In this document: positions 60,061 through 64,000 of the stretch, in pieces
Layout: the number at the start of each line of letters is the position of its first letter
How positions within the stretch are numbered: position 1 is the first letter of the stretch
Assembly (NCBI GenBank): GCA_947846985.1
Contig: CANTUZ010000004.1
Location: 49,763,672-49,827,671 of the forward strand
From: Fratercula arctica
Taxonomy: Eukaryota > Chordata > Aves > Charadriiformes > Alcidae
Reading direction: 5' to 3'
Length of the DNA stretch: 64,000 nt
The notes under the pieces: generated by a model
The model's input: only the letters and a program-made list of their open reading frames with translations
Told to the model about the DNA's origin: nothing
The model's database searches: none
Made by a program: the position numbers and the translations under genes

Positions 60061-62693
60061 ATTTATAAGGATTTTTAAGGCTCTGCTACGAAAAATAATT
60101 TTGTCTCGAAAATACGGGGGATTTGGTGGTTGTTGTTGGGTTTCTTTTGATTGCATGCAAACTAGCTAGTGAATTTGTGCGCTCCTCTGAGAAGTTATTT
60201 TTTGCAGAGAGATCAGTGGTCATTTATGATGCAAAGGAGAGCACAGCTTTTTACCAGGCAATGTTTCCACCTTGCATATTCATTTTGATGCCCAGAGGAG
60301 AATACTGCTCCAGGGGGAAAAAGCAGGGATGGATTCCTGCCTCTGTGAAGGGGCTGGATCTGGTGGAAAGATAAGAGGGAATAGCAAGTGGGCCCATCGC
60401 CCCTGAAATGGGCTTCTTAGCAATGTTTCTGTAACCATTCCTCTGCTGGATGAATGTGGAGAAGGTGTTAGGAGGAAGGTCAAATCAACTTGCAGGCTGA
60501 GATGCAGCATGCAAAATCGCATTCTTGTTTTCTGTTGGTTTTAATTAGGCCACCCAACCTTTGAGGATTGAGGTTGTGGAGTTGCAGGTCAAACGAGGAC
60601 CCCGTAGGGTGGCTGTTGCTGTGAAAGGAGAAAGGCTGTGCAGCCAAGCAGGAAGTTTCATCACAGCCCGCTCAGTTGTTAGTTGGCTGCTTGTCATCAC
60701 TCTGGTTGAACTGGAGATATATGGAGAAAAGTCTCTCCTGTTCTACTTTGGCCTCTCCATGAGAATCTGGCAACAGAGAGAGAAAAAATATAAATCTTGG
60801 GAAACCAAGTGAAAGTAGCTGGGGTTTTGGATCTCTGGGAAGCTCTGCTTTCTGTTGCAAAGGCAGTCCTGGTGCACCTTCAAGGGGGCAAGATTGCCCT
60901 GGTCTCTGGACCTACCTGCCCATGAGGACAGGCTGTGCACATGTGTGCAAATCCTCCTTTCACCACAGAAGTATTTGGGTGTCTGGACACATGGCATATG
61001 TAAGGATTTTCTCAAACTAGAAGGAAACTTTCATGCTTGCAATTCTTTTGATGGATCTGGAATTATTTGCTGGGGAGTTTCCCTGCCAGTCCTTGGTCTG
61101 AAATTGCATCTGAAATACTTTTTCCCTGTGGATTTAGTAGGTTCTGAGTTTTGTAATCCCCCAGAATAAGTGCAAGTGTTTCTACTGAAATGGCGCAGGA
61201 AGAGAGAGAGGAGGCTATTCAGTTTGTCACTGAGTGCTCCTTGAGTATGATTACTACTTACTATTTTAATGCTGGTATTAACCCATCATGGATTGAGATC
61301 CCACTATGTGAACTGCTATGTGAGGACAGATGGCCATTGGAAAACTAGCTCCTTTCCCAGAAAGGCTGACCCAAGGCACCAATAGCCAGACATGAAGCCC
61401 AGTAACTAACTATGCCACCATCCAAGAGCAGACTTTTTCATATCTAGCCATTTCTCACAACCTAGGAAAGAAGACTCAATTATGTGATCACTTGAATCAG
61501 TGGCTGGGATCATCTCAGTCAGCTGAAATATAAGTACAGCATAAATATGATGGAACTGATTAATGTTATACCAAAAATGATGCACACGGAAGGATTTTAG
61601 AAGTCAGATATTTTGAATCTTCTCTGTATTTGCAAAAAAAGCAAAGCAATCCCTTCATACCCGATCCAAACAGCTAGTAATGTTTTTTACCAACGCTGAG
61701 ACAGGTTACAGGTGTGTTGTTGGGACCTACCACTCCTACATTCATTTGCTGCAGTCTTGATTTGGACCCAAGCTGTAACAACTGACTGAAAAAGCCCTTC
61801 TGGGTGCATCTTTTCCTTAGACTGTATCAATGAAGTCTGGAGGATTTTTCCAAAAGTTTTCCCTTTGATCTCCCAAACCCCTGGTTGGTTTTCCTTTTTT
61901 CCTCCCCATGGCTGCCCCCTCCTTGCTCTGCACTTACAAATGGCACCAGGAGCTGTCTCCTTACGGTGCTTTGATAAGGACTCTGCTCGCAGTCATGGCA
62001 AAGCTTCTGCATCTTGGCAAACACACTGCAGAGCATCACAGTACAGGCAACAGCATTTTTAAAACCTCCCTTTCCATGGGGTCAAAAAAAAACCCCCCAA
62101 CATTGCAGCCCGATTTCCGAGAAACCAGGGAAGACCTTTGCAATGCTGGACTGCAGGACACATCTGAGAGGGGTGCCCATACCATCAGCGTGAGCAAAGG
62201 CACCTGCATTATCCCACACTCGGAGCTATATATCCTTTAAAAACCACTCCTGAGAGCCCAGCCTGGACCCCTCTGAGACAGCAACAGTTGGTGGGAAGCA
62301 GCTGGGGATGTTGCAGCACCAGCATCTTCCAACATACAAAATGCAGCCTCAGGCTGCCCAGTTGCACTCTGGATTTCCCCATGGAGCATCTAGGCATGTG
62401 TTTAGATAAAAGTATTGTTGAAAATAAATCTTGCTTTACAACCATTTTTATTCTTGGCAACGGATGGGCCATTGGAAAAGGGACTTTTAGAAAACAAAAC
62501 TGAATCTGTGTTGTTGGCCAAGGCATAAAACAATTGTCCAAAATAAAGCATAAAACTTGTTAACAAGCAAAGTACACTATCAGATTCAACGGCCACAGGA
62601 GTAGGCAAAAAATTATTAAAACCTGCTCCAGGCACTGTGAATGCAGCCCTTATGAACTAGACCCTTTTCAGAGATGTCATTTTATTTCTTTCC
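60061..62693. other. Unassigned non-coding stretch
   Basis: No gene recognised. Open frames are short and show no family features. Confidence 0.5.
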
Positions 62694-62706
62694 TTTTTTT
62701 TTTTTT
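62694..62706. repeat. Poly(T) run
   Basis: A 13-bp T tract within a T-rich stretch. Confidence 0.8.
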
Positions 62707-62989
62707 AAGGGCTTTGTTTTATTTTTAGCAGCAACCCTGTTTTTTCCTTTTTCTGATATTTTTCTGTAAATAATAATTGGCTCCTTTGTGTCAGCGTTTC
62801 CACATTGGCAGTGGCCTGTAGTGCTTTCTTGGAGGTGGCAAGAAAAAAGGGAGTGATTTGTTTCAATGGGTTATTGTTGAGTGAATGCAAATATCTGCAA
62901 CCACTGGAGCAAATAGGAGCAGGGGATTAGGCGCAGGAAGCTGGCTGAGTGGCATAGGCCATCTGTCCCGGTCCTGAGAAAAGAGGAAT

Positions 62990-63135
62990 CTCGTTTGCAG
63001 TGTATGTTAATTAGTTAGCTGATTGGCTCAGCTGTCACCTTTGCAGAGTGAAAGCGCACGGGCACAATTAAATGCATGTCTATATATGTTTATCAAAGCA
63101 CATGGTTTTAGATGGCCTTGGTTTTTAGGTGTATT
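62990..63135. promoter_or_regulatory. Candidate conserved non-coding block
   Basis: A compact series of factor-like sites: GTTAATTAGTTAG at 63006-63018, an inverted CCAAT (ATTGG) within GATTGGCTC, CAGCTG E-box with adjacent TGTCA near 63029-63036, and CAATTAAATGCATG near 63065. This density resembles deeply conserved developmental enhancers. Confidence 0.3.
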
Positions 63136-63186
63136 TTTGCCTTCTCAGGGACTGAGAGGATTCTTTGCTATTGTGCCCACAAATGG

Positions 63187-63232
63187 AGGGGAGGAAAAAA
63201 GGAAGAAAGAAAAAAGAAAGAAGAAGAAAGAA
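63187..63232. repeat. Purine (GA/AAG) tract
   Basis: About 46 bp of uninterrupted or nearly uninterrupted A/G on the plus strand. Confidence 0.8.
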
Positions 63233-64000
63233 AATAACTTAATTAAGACATGATCTGGATTGTTTGCTGAAGCGTCTCTGGCCACATTCTTTAATGCACT
63301 TGAAATTACCCATTTGCATCAATAGGCGTTAGCTGAATTTATTTCCATTCAGATGTATTCCCTTGATGTTTCTACAGAAGGTGGTAGGTTTGGAAATACA
63401 TGTATGGCAAGTTTGGGCTCCTACGGTGCCCCCATTCAAGCACAATGTCAATATCCTACACTTAAAAGGGACCCGTTAGTTAAAGTAAAACACTCCCTGG
63501 TTTGGGGTGGGTTTTGTTTTTGTTTTCATTACATTGACATCTCCAAGGCAGCATCCCCAGTAACTTTCCTTGGGAAGAAGTTGTCTGCTTGCAAGCCCCA
63601 GGGAGTTATTTCCCATGGTGTCATTTCAATTATTTTTGATTTATTTGTTTACTGTCTTGCAGTCCTTGTCAATGCACAATGGGCCACGTCTCCCCCTCCA
63701 CGGGCACACAGGGCCCTGCCTGCGGGGTTTTGGGATGCTGCAGAGCAGTGTGGGAGCCATGAGCATCTGCCCGGCCACTCACACATTTGAGGGGCTGAGG
63801 CAGCCAGGGCAGGCGAGGGGAGAGGGCAGGTCCAGGGTAAGGGATCCTCCCTGGTCAGAGACACTGGTGTTGACCTTCACACAGAGGCATGAAAGAGCTG
63901 CAGAAGCTCCCAGTCCCAGGATGGAGGAGCAGCCGAGGAGCCACTCTCCTGAGTCTGCTTTGCAGCAATGGAAGATTTTTTCCTTACTGGCCTCAGAGGA
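63233..64000. other. Unassigned non-coding end of window
   Basis: The first part is AT-rich with enhancer-like sequence (ATTACCCATTTGCATCAATA near 63305). The last 350 bp are GC-richer and carry overlapping chance frames on both strands. No gene recognised. Confidence 0.45.

Noticed and set aside
63353..63790. 145-codon plus-strand frame near the end
   Set aside because: Mixed composition, no motif, and overlap with a minus-strand frame in GC-rich sequence.
1..64000. CRISPR arrays, bacterial operons, integrases, tRNA, rRNA or known microRNA genes
   Set aside because: No regularly spaced repeats, ribosome-binding-site-led gene series, complete tRNA A/B box pairs outside SINE relics, or recognisable microRNA seeds with hairpins were seen.
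1..64000. Endogenous retrovirus sequence
   Set aside because: No paired LTRs, primer-binding site or retroviral protein motifs were seen; all reverse-transcriptase signal is of the non-LTR LINE type.

Overview
This window looks like vertebrate nuclear DNA, most likely from a bird. The strongest evidence is a 5'-truncated CR1 LINE at about 35515-36335 (minus strand). It keeps the CR1 3' octamers, the 3' UTR and a 199-codon reverse-transcriptase C-terminus typical of avian CR1. The rest is AT-leaning non-coding sequence with low repeat density and scattered, heavily decayed ancient LINE and SINE relics, which also fits a bird. Another sauropsid cannot be formally excluded. No bacterial or viral gene organisation, CRISPR array, tRNA, rRNA or recognisable host protein-coding gene was found. 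The many short open frames behave like chance frames, so this is best read as intergenic or deep intronic DNA.

Layout. 1-15 kb: an ancient CR1/L2-like LINE relic at about 290-1800, whose minus strand still reads as a reverse transcriptase, then unassigned sequence with two conserved-looking blocks (6.85-7.2 and 7.34-7.84 kb) and a cluster of MIR/tRNA-SINE relics near 14 kb. 15-33 kb: a mildly CpG-enriched block (15.56-16.33 kb), further MIR relics, simple repeats, and an A-tailed segment at 32.2-32.4 kb that resembles a retroposed transcript 3' end. 33-44 kb: the repeat-rich part, holding a MIR-like relic, an L2-like 3' end directly beside the young CR1, another MIR piece, a complex recent local duplication (39.79-41.29 kb), and a second old LINE relic (43.64-43.95 kb). 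44-64 kb: a tandem 97/95-bp duplication (47.4-47.6 kb), several enhancer-like blocks, a homeodomain-motif-rich block with an inverted repeat (56.94-57.33 kb), and the most CpG-dense part of the window (59.34-60.06 kb), which holds a GC box and a TATA box on the plus strand.

The likely function of the window, if any, is cis-regulatory. The candidate conserved blocks were chosen by eye on composition and motif density, without an alignment, and are hypotheses. The best-supported observations are the LINE relics, the young CR1, the MIR relics and the two local duplications, all readable directly from the sequence. No new biological system was identified.
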